Source: Rhinopithecus roxellana (taxonomy: Eukaryota; Chordata; Mammalia; Primates; Cercopithecidae). From it: DNA of 64,000 bases. The notes under the pieces are model-generated. The model saw only the letters and a program-made list of their open reading frames with translations, had not been told where the DNA came from and did not search any database. Shown piece by piece: positions 44,385 to 55,084 of the stretch. The position numbers were made by a program, and so were the translations under genes. The number at the start of each line of letters is the position of its first letter. Position 1 is the first letter of the stretch. The DNA lies in assembly GCF_007565055.1 (NCBI RefSeq), contig NC_044554.1, forward strand, positions 17,027,921 to 17,091,920, in the 5' to 3' direction.

Positions 44385-44860
44385 TCTGTTTTTGCTTTTG
44401 TCTTCTAAATATTTCTCAAGTCTGTTGTGATCTCCCTACCTTCATTATTCTTTCATTCTTGTTCCAGTTAAATATGTTTCACACCCACCAGAGTGATTTC
44501 TCTTAAACAAAAATTTGACCTTGTCACTCACCTTTTTAACACTCGTCAAAGGCTTTCTGTCATATGTGGTATAAACTCTTTGCAAGGCCTATAAGGATTT
44601 TTCTGGTCTAATTCCAGTTAGCTTTGTAGCCTCATTGTGTACCCCTTTCAGCCTTCAACTTTTCTTACCTTCTAACGCCATCCCTCTGAATAAAACTATT
44701 TAAAGTCTTCCCATGCTATTTTTCACCTTAGTGTTTAGACTGCCCAGTTACGCTTTTAATTTTTTTTTTTTTTTAAACTAAAGTTGATCCTTAAAACTCA
44801 AAACTGGCATCTTCCCCTCACAGATATCTTTCATAATCCCCTGAAAACTGGATTAGGTAT
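44385..44860 (+). repeat. L2 LINE fragment
   Basis: Sense L2 wording: CCACCAGAGTGATTTCTCTTAAAC, ACCTTGTCACTCACC, AAGGCTTTCTGTC, AAGGCCTATAAGGATTTTTCTGG. A poly-T run (44760-44774) and further diverged L2-like sequence follow. Confidence 0.75.
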
Positions 44861-44959
44861 CTCCTCCTGCTAGTGCTCCTATGGGAAAGTTGTGTGTGTT
44901 CTTTTTGTGGCAGTGGTATAGTGTTTTTTTTTTTTTTTTTTTTTTTCTTGATTCTTTCT

Positions 44960-45350
44960 CTTTACAGTTTACAGAGTAATGTTGTAGTTACCTAGCATCC
45001 TCTAAAGGTCACCACTGTGTTGCTTGTTTGTTTAATTATCATTATGAACTCATGGCTTTAAAGATATTTCATGTTTCCACCTGTTGGAGTTATTGTCCAT
45101 AATAATGTCTTTCCCATTGTCAGACAGATTGTTCTGTCTTAATAATAGGAGCTTATTTAGGTTGGCTTCTGAGTCTTTTTGACATGACCCTAGTAATATG
45201 TGATAGTATTCCTTGAGGAAAAAAAATTGAAAGGGGAGTTGTTTCTGCATAGAGACAGGGAAAGCTACAGAGAGATCTTCATCCTCTTTTACCATCCTAG
45301 ACATAAACATCCTGAGATTTTCCATATAAGCTAAATTCTGCTCCATTTAA
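44960..45350 (+). repeat. Unclassified ancient repeat
   Basis: ATTATGAACTCATGGCTTTAAAGATATTTC, then TTGGCTTCTGAGTCTTTTTGACATGACCCTAGTAATATGTGATAG, is wording I recognise from an ancient dispersed mammalian repeat but cannot name securely. A 98-codon antisense frame within it is probably incidental. Confidence 0.4.
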
Positions 45351-45368
45351 CAATAATTTGGGAATCTC

Positions 45369-45669
45369 CTTTTTTTTTTTTTTTTTTTGGAGACAGAGTC
45401 TCGCTCTGTTGCCCAGGCTGTAGTGCAGTGGCACGATCTCGGCTCATTGTAACCTCTACTTCCTGGGTTCAAGCGATTTTCCTGCCTCAGCCTCCTGAGT
45501 AGCTGGGACTGCAGGCGCGCATCACCATGCCCAGCTAATTTTTGTATTTTTAGTAGAGATGGGGTTTCACCATGTTGGTCAGGCTGATCTCAAACTCCTG
45601 ACCTCGTGATCCGCCCTGCTCGGCCTCCTAAAGTGCTGGCATTATAGATGTGAGCCTTGGCACCCAGCC
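45369..45669 (-). repeat. Alu (S-like)
   Basis: Antisense dimer with T19 head. AATCTCCTTTT and AATCTCTTTTA flank it as probable target duplication. Confidence 0.95.
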
Positions 45670-45671
45670 AA

Positions 45672-46035
45672 TCTCTTTTATAATATCAGTTATTCTTCTA
45701 CTTGTGTATGACAGTGGTATTTTATTTATTCTACTGCTTATTACAGGCTGACTTGATAATTAATCTCCCCTGCTAATCCATGAGAGTAAGAATCATTATC
45801 TTTATATCTCCATTATTTCAGGGTCTTACTGTATACTTGGTACTTGGTAAATGTTTACTGCTTTGAAAACAGTGCTGTCAGGAGACCGTATTTATATTAA
45901 AATTTTAGTTTATATAGTTTTTTTATTCTTAAGTATCTTTGATGTGCCATGAGTCAAGCCAGGCACTTATTTCAAGGGACTTAGTTTGAGTTGTCAAATC
46001 TGTGAAATAGGCTCTTTATACTGATTATCTATTAC
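45672..46035. other. Intronic sequence, nothing certain
   Basis: AT-rich. CATGAGTCAAGCCAGGCACTTATTTC and AAGTACTTGGTA-like phrases may be MIR scraps. Confidence 0.4.
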
Positions 46036-46047
46036 ATTAAGTATTAG

Positions 46048-46345
46048 GCTGGGCTTGGCTCATGCCTGTAATCCCAGTACTTTGGGAGGCAAAGGCAGGC
46101 AGATCAGTTGAGGTCGGGAGTTCAAGACCAGCCTGACCAATATGGTGAAACCCCGTCTCTACTAAAAATACAAAAATTAGCCAGGCATGGTAGTGCACAC
46201 CTGTAGTCCCAGCTGTTTAGAAGTCTGAGGCAGGAGAATCGCTTGAACTTGGGAGGCAGAGGTTGCAGTGAGCCAAGATCACACTGCCACACTCCTGCCT
46301 AGACAACAGAGTGAGACTATGTCTCCAAAAAAAAAAAAAAAAAAT
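46048..46345 (+). repeat. Alu
   Basis: Sense dimer GGCTGGGCTTGGCTCATGCC to an A19 tail. ATTAAGTATTA flanks both sides. Confidence 0.95.
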
Positions 46346-46349
46346 TAAG

Positions 46350-46640
46350 TATTAAACGTAATAGTTTATTCTGTAGTAACATTTCCTGAAGTGTGCTCTG
46401 CATGATGTTAATAAGTATTAGGAGAATAAAAGGATTTCATAGTCAAATCAGTTTGGAAAATATTGAGTGAGACACAGGTAAACAAGTTTTATGATTTCAG
46501 GATTTTCCAGGGCCAATAATGTGCAGTCGACTGTCTAAGAGGCAGACAGAGAAAACATCATTTCTCAATTTATTTGACTTAATTTTTTCCCCTGAGTATC
46601 TGTTGAACGTACTTAGGAAAATACTGGCCTGTGGTTAACA
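46350..46640. other. Intronic sequence, nothing recognised
   Basis: AT-rich sequence between an Alu and a MIR. Confidence 0.45.
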
Positions 46641-46647
46641 AGTTACG

Positions 46648-46760
46648 TAAAAGAGTGTGGTGCAGTGGAAAGGGCATGGAATTGGAAGTCAGAAACTGGG
46701 TTTTACCGGATGTAAAACATGACATCTCTTAAAGCCTCAGTTGTGTCGTCAAGTGAGAAA
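46648..46760 (+). repeat. MIR fragment
   Basis: Sense MIR start: GAGTGTGGTGCAGTGGAAAGGGCATGGAATTGGAAGTCAG, then CTTAAAGCCTCAGTTGTGTCGTC. Confidence 0.75.
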
Positions 46761-46764
46761 AAAG

Positions 46765-47497
46765 TTAATACTGGTCTGTACAGCGTAAGATTGTTCTCTT
46801 TAATGGTCTCATATTTGATTTCAAATGAATGAACAGCAATAATATGTTAGGTATCTTTAAAATAAGTAACTAAGATATGTTAATATTCTTGGCATTTAAA
46901 TTGCTTTAAAATATGACATAGTTTTTCATGCTATTTATAGTAAACTATTAGAAATATGTAAACAAGGATGGTGCTGTAGCCTTGATTTATATTTTGTACA
47001 CATGATTTAGTCAGAGTTGTGTTTTAGAATGATAAATCAGAGTATATGCTATGATGAGTAGTAAAAGAATGCAAATAGGCTTTTACATTCTTTCCTTGTC
47101 ACATGCTGCAATATGAAGGAAAAGGAAGCATTAGGTAATATCCAGATGATGTAATGGCTAATTATTGAGCTTTTGCATGTCTGTTCCTGTTGTTAGCCCC
47201 ATACGTATGAGCACATTTAATCCTTATAATTACCCTTTGATTAATAATACTAATTATTTTACATATTGTTAAGGCTAATTCTTGAAGAGTTTCGTATATT
47301 TTTATTTGCTTTTTTAATAAGCCCTGATGGCTTGCCTGCTGGCAAGATAGCCCACAGAAGGTAATACAGGGAGAAGTATATGACAATGATTAGGGATTAA
47401 ATGTAACCCTTCCCAGACATCTCTTAGTGATCAGAACCAAGGCAAGTGAACGTAGGGTCCTTTTTGTGGATGTATATTAATGAAATTACTGGTGGGT
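46765..47497. other. Intronic sequence, nothing recognised
   Basis: AT-rich; TGCATGTCTGTTCCTGTTGTTAGCCCCATACG and later phrases show weak MIR-like content only. Confidence 0.45.
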
Positions 47498-47511
47498 AAG
47501 AACACAGATAT

Positions 47512-47822
47512 GGCCGGGCGCGGTGGCTCAAGCCTGTAATCCCAGCACTTTGGGAGGCCGAGACGGGCGGATCACGAGGTCAGGAGATCGAGACCATCCT
47601 GGCTAACATGGTGAAACCCCGTCTCTACTAAAAATACAAAAAAAAAACTAGCCGGGCGAGGTGGCGGGCGCCTGTAGTCCCAGCTACTCCGGAGGCTGAG
47701 GCAGGAGAATGGCGTAAACCCGGGAGGCGGAGCTTGCAGTGAGCTGAGATCCAGCCACTGCACTCTAGCCTGGGCGACAGAGCAAGACTCCGTCTCAAAA
47801 AAAAAAAAAAAAAAAAAAAAAA
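47512..47822 (+). repeat. Young AluY of Old World monkey type, intact target duplication
   Basis: Almost consensus: GGCCGGGCGCGGTGGCTCAAGCCTG, GGCGAGGTGGCGGGCGCC, GGCGTAAACCCGGGAGGCGG, GAGATCCAGCCACTG, A25 tail. AAGAACACAGATATGG occurs just before (from 47498) and again from 47821. One of the latest insertions in the window. Confidence 0.97.
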
Positions 47823-47879
47823 GAACACAGATATGGAGCCATGTTTATTGCTACTGTTTAACCTTGTATAACCTAAGTT

Positions 47880-47992
47880 TTTATACTGTAAAAATAGAGA
47901 TAGCAGTAATACCTACTTAGTAGTGCTGTGGGAATTAAATAAGTTAATAATGTGAAAGGGGTATCAGCACTTGATAAATAAATTCTAACTAC
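47880..47992 (+). repeat. MIR SINE end
   Basis: Sense MIR 3' part: AATAGAGATAGCAGTAATACC, GTGCTGTGGGAATTAAATAAG, ATCAGCACTTGATAAATAAATT. Confidence 0.75.
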
Positions 47993-47994
47993 TT

Positions 47995-48600
47995 CTTACT
48001 GCTGTTATTGTAATATTGTGAACATTAACTGCCTCAACTGGCATTTGAGGAGTAAAAAGCAGAGATGTTAGTATCCTTCAGTAACCATGGTTGGACTTTC
48101 TATCCAAGGTGGGGGAAGGGGGCGCAGCTAAGGAGTTCTGGTATATCATAGGAAAAAAAATTATCTAATAGTAGATGGCAATTGAGAAGAAATATGTGAG
48201 AGCTCTCATTTTTTTTCTTATAACATCATCTCAGATTGGGTGATAGACAGTGTAATAAAGTAAATACTTAATCTACAGCTTCATGCTGTAAAACATCTGT
48301 GCAGTTCTCCTTTACCTGTGATCTTTTGTTTTAGTAGATTGATGAATCCCTGTTTAAGGAATTTACAAAGTTGGCAGAACTTTAAAGCAAGTTGTGTTCT
48401 GGGGGGCAAATCATGCCCAATACCTTTTATAAAGTAGTTAATATAGATGAGAGAATATCATAAATATACCCATTAATGTTAAGAAACATTTCCTTTTTTC
48501 CCCCCATTCTACATGAAGTGCCTTGGTGGAGACTTCCCAGTCTCCTTGGATGGCATTTAGCCTCTTATATGTGAAAGAAGTAATAAAATTTGATTTTTTG
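47995..48600. other. Intronic sequence, nothing recognised
   Basis: Unique-looking, with a short G-rich patch (GGTGGGGGAAGGGGGCGCAG, 48109-48128). No exon evidence. Confidence 0.5.
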
Positions 48601-48602
48601 TT

Positions 48603-48910
48603 TTTTTCTTTTGAGACAGGGTCTCACTTTGTTGCCAGGCTAGAGTATAGTATCCTGCACTATCATAGCTCAATGCAGCCTCCAGCCCCCAGGCTCAAGC
48701 AGTCTTCCTGCCTTAACCTCCCGAGTAGCTGGAGCTACAAGCATGTACCACCTCGCCTGGCTAATTAAAAAAAAAAAAATTTTTTTTTTTGTACAGAATA
48801 GAGTCTTGCTTTGTTGCCCTGGCTGGTCTTGGACTCCTGGCTTCGAGCAGTCCTCCTACCTCAGCCTTCCAAAGTGCTGGGACTACAGGCATGAGCCACC
48901 TCGCCCAGCC
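48603..48910 (-). repeat. Alu (old, J-like)
   Basis: Antisense dimer TTTTGAGACAGGGTCTC to CACCTCGCCCAGCC. An A13/T12 run lies at its linker (48768-48790). Confidence 0.9.
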
Positions 48911-49150
48911 AAAATTGGGCTTTTATTACAATCATGAATACAAAGAAAAAGTGAAAGCTATTCTTAGTAATCTGATTATTTAAAAACAAATTTCAGCAAG
49001 TCAAAGAATGGATATACCTGAAATGGGTAGTATATTTACTTAATTCTCATCTCAACAAGTAGTTTGAAACGGTTTCTGCCACTAAGAATAGCAATTTCCA
49101 CATTGCTATTATTTTGAGAAAAGACAAATCAGATTTATCCTAGGAAGGTA
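48911..49150. other. Intronic sequence, nothing recognised
   Basis: Short AT-rich stretch. Confidence 0.45.
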
Positions 49151-49152
49151 GC

Positions 49153-49350
49153 ATTATATAATGGAAAGCCTGTGGGCTTTTATGCTTTGCAGGTGGAATC
49201 CAACTTCTGTGTTTTAAAAACTATCTGACCTTGGGCTAACATCTCTGAGACTCAGTTTCCTCATGTTTAAAAGGGGAGTGATAATGTTAACTTTTAAATG
49301 ATTTTTGAGAAAGCTCTAGCACAGTATCTGAGAAATTTTAAAATAAATAT
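49153..49350 (+). repeat. MIR SINE
   Basis: Sense MIR: TATAATGGAAAGCCTGTGGGC, ATCTGACCTTGGGCTAAC, GAGACTCAGTTTCCTCATG, GAGTGATAATG, TCTAGCACAGTATCTG. Another MIR scrap follows at about 49500-49570. Confidence 0.85.
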
Positions 49351-50689
49351 TCCCTTTCATTTTGACTTGAACAATTTGAATTCGTACCACACATAAATAT
49401 AGATCCTATTTGTAGTTTATTAATCTTAGTGACTTAAAAATCAAGCAGGAAAAAAACAAAAACAAAAAGACAAAAAAGATCTTTGGAATAGAACATCCTG
49501 TCTTTCAGTCTGATTCTGTCATTGGTTGTCTTTTGACTTTGAGCAAGTTATTGAAGGTCTTTACATCTGTTTCATTTTTTATTTTTTAAATTTTTAATTG
49601 ATACATAATTATATATCTTATGGGATACATGTAATATTTTGATACTTACATAGAATGGGTAATGATTAGATCAGGGTAATTAGGATATCCATTACCTCAA
49701 ACATTTATCATTTCTTTATGTTGGGAACATTTTAAAACTACTCTTCCAGCTATTTTGAAATATATAATAAATTATTGTTACCCTCCTGTGCTATATCAAA
49801 CACTAGAACTTATTCCTTCTATGTGTGTTTTGCACCCATTAACCAACCTTTCTTTATCCTCCTCACTTCCCAGTGTCCTGTACTACTGTCTACCTCCATG
49901 AGATCAATTTTTATAGCTCCCATATATGAAAACATAGCAATCAATATTTGTCTTTCTGTGACTGGCTTATTTCATTTAACATAATGACCTTCAGTTCCAT
50001 CCATCTTGCTGCAAATGGCGGGACTTCCTTCTTTAATATTGCTGGATCATATGGTAGTCAATTTTTAGTTTTTTAAGGAACCTTCATACTGTTTACCGTG
50101 GTGGCTGTACTAATTTACATTCTTACCAACAGTGTATTAACATTCCTCTTTCTCTACGTCTCACCAGCTTACGTTATTTTTTGTCTTTTCAATAGTAGCC
50201 ATTTTAACTAGAGTGAGATGATATCTTGTCGTTTTGATTTGTATTTCCCTGATGATTAGTGTTGTTGAGTTTTTTTGTTGTTACTGTTTTGGATTTTTTT
50301 TTTTTCTTAACATACCTTTTGGCTACTTCTGTGTCTTCTTTTGAGAAATATCTATGGTGATATTTTACCCATATATTTGAATTGGATTATTTGGGTTTTT
50401 TTTGCTGTTTAGTTGTTTGAGTTCCTTATATATTCTGGTTATTAATCCTTTGTTGGATAGGTAGTTTGTGAATATTTTCTCCCATTCTGCAGGTTGTCTC
50501 TTTACTCTCGTTTTCTTTGCTGCGCAGAAGCTTTTTAGTTTCATATAATTCCATTTGTCTATTTTTGCTTTTGTTGCCTGTGCTTTTGGGGTCTTACCCC
50601 AAAATTATTCTTTGCCTAGATCAGTGTCCTGAAGTGTTTCTCCAGTGTTTTCTTCTAGCAGTTTTATAGTTTTAGGTCTTGCGATTTTA

Positions 50690-50996
50690 TTTATTTATTT
50701 ATTTATTTTTGAGATGGCGTCTTGCTCTGTCGCCCAGGCTGGAGTGCAGTGGTGCGATCTTGGCTCACTGCAAGCTCTGCCTCCTGGGTTCACGCCATTC
50801 TCCTGCCTCAGCCTCCTGAGTACCTGGGACTACAGGCGCCTGCCACCATGCCTGGCTAATTTTTTGTATTTTTTTAGTAGAGATGGTGTTTCACCGTGTT
50901 ATCCAGGATGGTCTCGATCTCCTGACCTCGTGATCTGCCCGCCTCAGCCTCCCAAAGTGCTGGGATTACAGGTGTGAGCCACCGCGCCTGGCCTAG
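50690..50996 (-). repeat. AluY-like element inside the second L1
   Basis: Antisense dimer with a TTTA-rich head. TAGGTCTT flanks both sides (about 50672 and 50994). Wording CAAGCTCTGCCTCCTGGGTTCACGCC is Y-like. Confidence 0.95.
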
Positions 50997-51044
50997 GTCT
51001 TACTTTTAAATCTTTAATCCATTTTTATTTTATTTTTTGTATGT

Positions 51045-51498
51045 TGTATTAGTCAGGGTTCTCTAGAGGGACAGAACTAATGAAAAAAATTATATATATA
51101 TATATATATGAGTTTATTAAGTGTTAGCTCACACTATCACAAGGTCTCACAATAGGCCATCTGCCGGCTGAGGAGAAAGGAGAGCCAATCTGAGTTCTAA
51201 AACTGAAGAACTTGGAATCCACTGTTCAAGTGCAAGAAGCATCCAACACAGGAGAAAGATATAGGCTGGGAGGCTAGGCCAGGCCAGTCTCACTTGTCAC
51301 ATTTTTCTGCCTGCTTATATTCTAGCCATACTGGCAGCTGATTAGATTTTGCTCACCTAGATTAAGGGTGGGTCTGCTTTTCCCAGCCCACTGACTCAAA
51401 TGTTAATCTCCTTTGGCAACACCCTCACAGGCACACCCAGCATCAATACTTTTTATCCTTCAATCCAGTCAAGTTGACACTCAGTATTAAGCATCACA
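51045..51498 (-). repeat. 3' LTR of the ERV-L-type provirus
   Basis: About 454 bp, bounded by TGTATTAGTC and CATCACA on the plus strand (TG...CA in both readings). On the proviral strand it carries AATAAA (reverse of TTTATT near 51114) as probable poly-A signal. A (TA)n tract lies at 51090-51108. MLT2-like wording at the end (GTTCTCTAGAGGGACAGAAC). Confidence 0.9.
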
Positions 51499-51512
51499 AG
51501 CCCACCCCTTGT
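51499..51512 (-). promoter_or_regulatory. Probable polypurine tract
   Basis: On the proviral strand GACAAGGGGTGGGCT directly precedes the 3' LTR. It is purine-rich apart from single pyrimidines and correctly placed for plus-strand priming. Confidence 0.6.
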
Positions 51513-51939
51513 CAAATTGAACCCATACACATCTCCTGAGATCATATATAATCTTCAGTAAAGACAATAATAAGCCTAACATAATACAACTATCCTTTGT
51601 ACAACCAGAAATGCACCAATCCCCATTCCAAATAATATTACGTGAAGTTAACAATACTTAAATGCTGATGTGAAGTCAATAAATCTTATGTCACATGATA
51701 AAGGAGAAAAGAAATAAAAATGAAGTTATTTTCTTAGTACAAGTGTATACATGCACACACATTTTTAACAGAAGAAGGAGGAAACACTCATGAGAGTTAC
51801 AGTCCTTGTTTCTGCAGCTGATCATGTGGTTGTAGCTGGTATTGATGACTACCTTCTTCTACTACCCATTCTGTATTCCCTTGGCCTTCAGCAAGCACCT
51901 CAGCAAGTCATGGTTTTTTCCCTGGTGGAGTGACCCAAA

Positions 51940-52200
51940 CCTTCATTCCTGACTAGTCTGGGTCATTTGTAGTCCTGTGTGAACTGGACTGTTGTAGTTT
52001 CCCATTGACCTTAATCACAGGGCATGGTAATACTAAGAGACGCCCTAATGGATCTCGTGTATTCTGTGCATACTCTTCCTTACCTCCGTTGTGGAGTAGT
52101 AGACTGATTTCATCTTGATAGTCTGGGCCAATCACTGTAACTCCTTTCTTAGCCTGTTGACTTAAAGGTAGGAGGAGCCCAAAGTGTCCAGGTGGCAATC
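51940..52200 (-). pseudogene. ERV-L dUTPase-like domain remnant
   Basis: The frame contains FGLLLPLSQQAKKGVTV, then PDYQDEISLLLHNGGKEEY and GRLLVLPCPVIKVN, with the PDYQDEI block matching the conserved dUTPase substrate-pocket motif. The typical domain is longer, so only its later part is readable here. Its place after integrase is diagnostic of class III elements. Confidence 0.75.
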
Positions 52201-53040
52201 TTAACTTAAGTTTAATGGAGTTGTTGTGTCTCCTAGTGGCAGTGTTCCTCTCTCTGGAACTGAGACTTCCAGGCCAGCAGAACGTAATGTCTCAGGAACA
52301 GAAAGCAAAAGTTTTACTAGTGGATCATTAGGGGTGATGGTGAGTGGTACTACTTCCACTTCTACCCCTTGATTTCTGAACCTGTGAATCCTGGCTATGG
52401 GAGAAACAGTAACATATATTGTACGCTGATTCAGAGCATACACTTTGCGCCAGCCCTGCAAAGTATTGTCACCTAGTTGCCATTGTAATTGTGACTTTAA
52501 AAGTGCATTCCACTGTTCTGTCAATCCAGCTGCTTCAGGATGATGGGGAGCATGGTAAGACCTGTGAATTCCATAAGCATGAGCCCACTGCCACACTTCT
52601 TTAGCTGTAAAGTAAGTGCCTTGGTCAAAGGCAATGCTATGTGGAATACCATGATGTTGGATAAGGCATTCCATGAGTCCACGATGGTAGTCTTGGCAGA
52701 AGATTGCATGCAGGTTAGGTAAACCCATATCTGGAGTAAGGGTTTATTCCAGTGAGGACAAACCTCTGGCCTTTCCATGATGCAAAAGGTTCAATATAAT
52801 CAGTCTGCCACCAGATAACTGGCTGATCACCCCGAGGAATGGTGCCGTATGGAGGACTCAGTACTGGTCTCTGCTGCTGGCAAATTGGGCACCCAGCAGT
52901 GGCTGCAGCCAAGTCAACCTTGGTGAGTGGAAGTCCATGTTGCTGAGCCCATATGTAACCTCCATCCCTGCCACTTTGTTCATGGGCCCATTGGGCAATG
53001 ACAGGGGTGGCTGGGGAAAGAGGCTGAGTGGTATCATCCT
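52200..53040 (-). pseudogene. ERV-L integrase pseudogene
   Basis: Zinc-binding CPICQQQ is near 52880. The first catalytic aspartate is in WWQTDYIEP (about 52815). The second aspartate (IAFDQGTYF) and the glutamate (HHPEAAGLTEQWN) are in a separate 175-codon frame at 52201-52728. The three acidic residues are thus present but divided by a frameshift near 52720. It is the longest readable pol segment. Confidence 0.85.
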
Positions 53041-53760
53041 GTCCACTTGATTGTTAAAATCCTGCTCTGCTGAGGTCACCCACTGGTAAGCACTCACATG
53101 GGATACAAATACCTTCACAGTTTTTGACCACTCAGAGAGGTCCATCTACATACCTCTTCCCCAGATTTCTTTGTCACCAGTTTTCCAATCATGCTTCTTC
53201 CAAGTCCCTGACCATCCAGCCAAACCATTTGTCACAGCCCATGAATCAGTATATAATTGCACCTGGCCATTTCTCCTTCCATGCAAAGTTCACAACCCCA
53301 GGTACACTGCTAGAAGTTCTGCCCACTGGGAAACTATCTGTGAACCAGGCCCTAGTCTTCTCTTTCTCTGTCGGCTGATCATAGGGAACTCCCCATGAGG
53401 CCATCGCTGCAGGCTGAGGGAGAGAAGGCAGGCTGGCAGGAGTGGAGACCGTGGGCATTTGAGGCACTTCCTCATGTAACTTACTGTGCATTCAGGACCT
53501 GTTTGAGCCCAATCACGTATATACCACTTCCATTTGATGATGGAATGCTGCTGTGCATGACCCATGTTATAGCTAGATGGGTTAGAAAGCACCCATTTCA
53601 CAATAGGCAGTTCAGGTTGCATGGTGACTTGATGACCGGTAGTCAAATGTACAGTTTTTACCAAAGCCCAGTAACAGACCAAGAGCTTTCTCTCAAAAAG
53701 AGAGTAGTTACCTGCAGAAGATGGCAGGGTCTTGTCTCCACTGTAATTCACCTATGGGGA
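53040..53760 (-). pseudogene. ERV-L RNase H pseudogene
   Basis: Segments include LPSSAGNYSLFERKLLVCYWALVKT (about 53640-53720), a changed catalytic block read FTDSFPVG (about 53340) and FVSHVSAYQWVTSAEQDFNNQVDRM (about 53045-53120), in at least three frames. Several frameshifts separate them. Confidence 0.8.
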
Positions 53761-54099
53761 CCTGCCAAAGGCTCCAAACAGCATCCCTATCTGCCATTCA
53801 CACCTGCCAATCACATCATTGGATTGGCTGGGTCATATGGCCCAGGTGGCAGAGCAGCTTGCACAGCAGCCTGGACCTGATTCAGAGCCTTTTCCTGTTC
53901 AGGACCCCACTCAAAACTGGCAGCTGTTCAGGTCATGTGATAAATGGGCTGGAGTAGCACACTCACATGAGGAATGTGTTGCCTCCAAATTCCAAATAGG
54001 CCCACTAGGCGATGGGCCTCTTTCTTGGTTGTAGGAGGGGCCAAATGCAGCAACTTACCTTCACCTTAGAAGAAATATCTCAACAGGTCCCACACCACT

Positions 54100-54720
54100 G
54101 GACCCCTAGAAATTTTTCTGAGATAGAAGGTCCCTGTATTTAGTCGGATTTATTTCCCATCCTCTGGCACACAAATGTCTTACCAATAAGTCCAGTGTGT
54201 TTGCTACTTCTTGCTCACTGAGTCCAATCGGCATAATGTCATCAATATAATGGACCAGTGTGGTATCTTGCGGAAGCACAAAGTGATCAAGGTCTCTCCG
54301 AATAAGATTATGACACAAAGCTGGGGAGTTGATATACCCCTGAGGTAGGACAAAAAATTGCTTGCTGGCCTTGCCAGCTGAAGGCAGATTGCTTCTGGTG
54401 GGCCTTATGGACAGGAATGGAGAAAAAGGCATTTGCCAAGTCCATGGCTGCATACCAGGTACCAGGAGATGAGTTAATTTACTCAAGCAATGAAACCACA
54501 TCTGCTACAGCAGCTGCAGTTGGAGTTACCACTTGGTTAAGCTCATGGTAATCCACTGACATTCTCCAACATCCGTCTGTCTTCTGCACAAGCCAAATGG
54601 AAGAGTTGAATGGGAATGTGGTGGGAATCACCACCCCTTTGTCTTTCAAGTCCTTGATGGTGGCACTAATCTGCGCAGTTTCCCTCTAGGGATGCGATAC
54701 TGGTTTTGATTACTGTTTTT
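54100..54720 (-). pseudogene. ERV-L reverse transcriptase pseudogene
   Basis: N-terminal fingers region reads SSIWLVQKTDGCWRMSVDY (about 54555-54610). It is followed by FFVLPQGYINSPALCHNL and the active site HYIDDIM; YIDD lies at 54238-54249. The second half is open for 131 codons (54106-54501) while the first is in another frame. The catalytic YIDD is unchanged. Confidence 0.88.
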
Positions 54721-55080
54721 CTAGGTAGAGGCAGCTCTAATGGCTTCCATTTGGCCTTTCCCACCACAATAACCCTCACCCACCTGGTCAGGGAGCCATT
54801 GTGGGGGTTCTGCCAGCTGCTAAGTATGTCTGTGCCAATTATGCATTCTGGTACTGGAGAAATGACCATAGGGATGAGTCCATGGACCCACTGGACCCAC
54901 CGTAAGTCAGATCTGAGCCAAAACTCCATTAATTACCCAACCACCTTAAGTCCCTACCTTAACAATGACATTTTGGGTCCCCTAGAATCAGTGTCAACTC
55001 AGAGCCAGGGTCCAGTAGTCCCTGAAATGTCTGATCATTTCCCTTTCCCTAGTGAACAGTTACCCTGGTAAAAGGCCAGA
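54720..55080 (-). pseudogene. ERV-L protease remnant with altered active site
   Basis: The frame reads QGLLDPGSELTLILGDPK near 54970-55023, where the aspartic protease motif would be expected to be D-T/S-G; here it is D-P-G. PVPECIIGTDILSSWQ (about 54815-54862) is the flap-to-C-terminal part. The frame then meets stops. Confidence 0.7.
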
Positions 55081-55084
55081 GGTC

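Noticed and set aside
45050..45346. 98-codon minus-strand frame rich in charged residues
   Set aside because: It coincides with wording of an ancient dispersed repeat, so a gene is unlikely.
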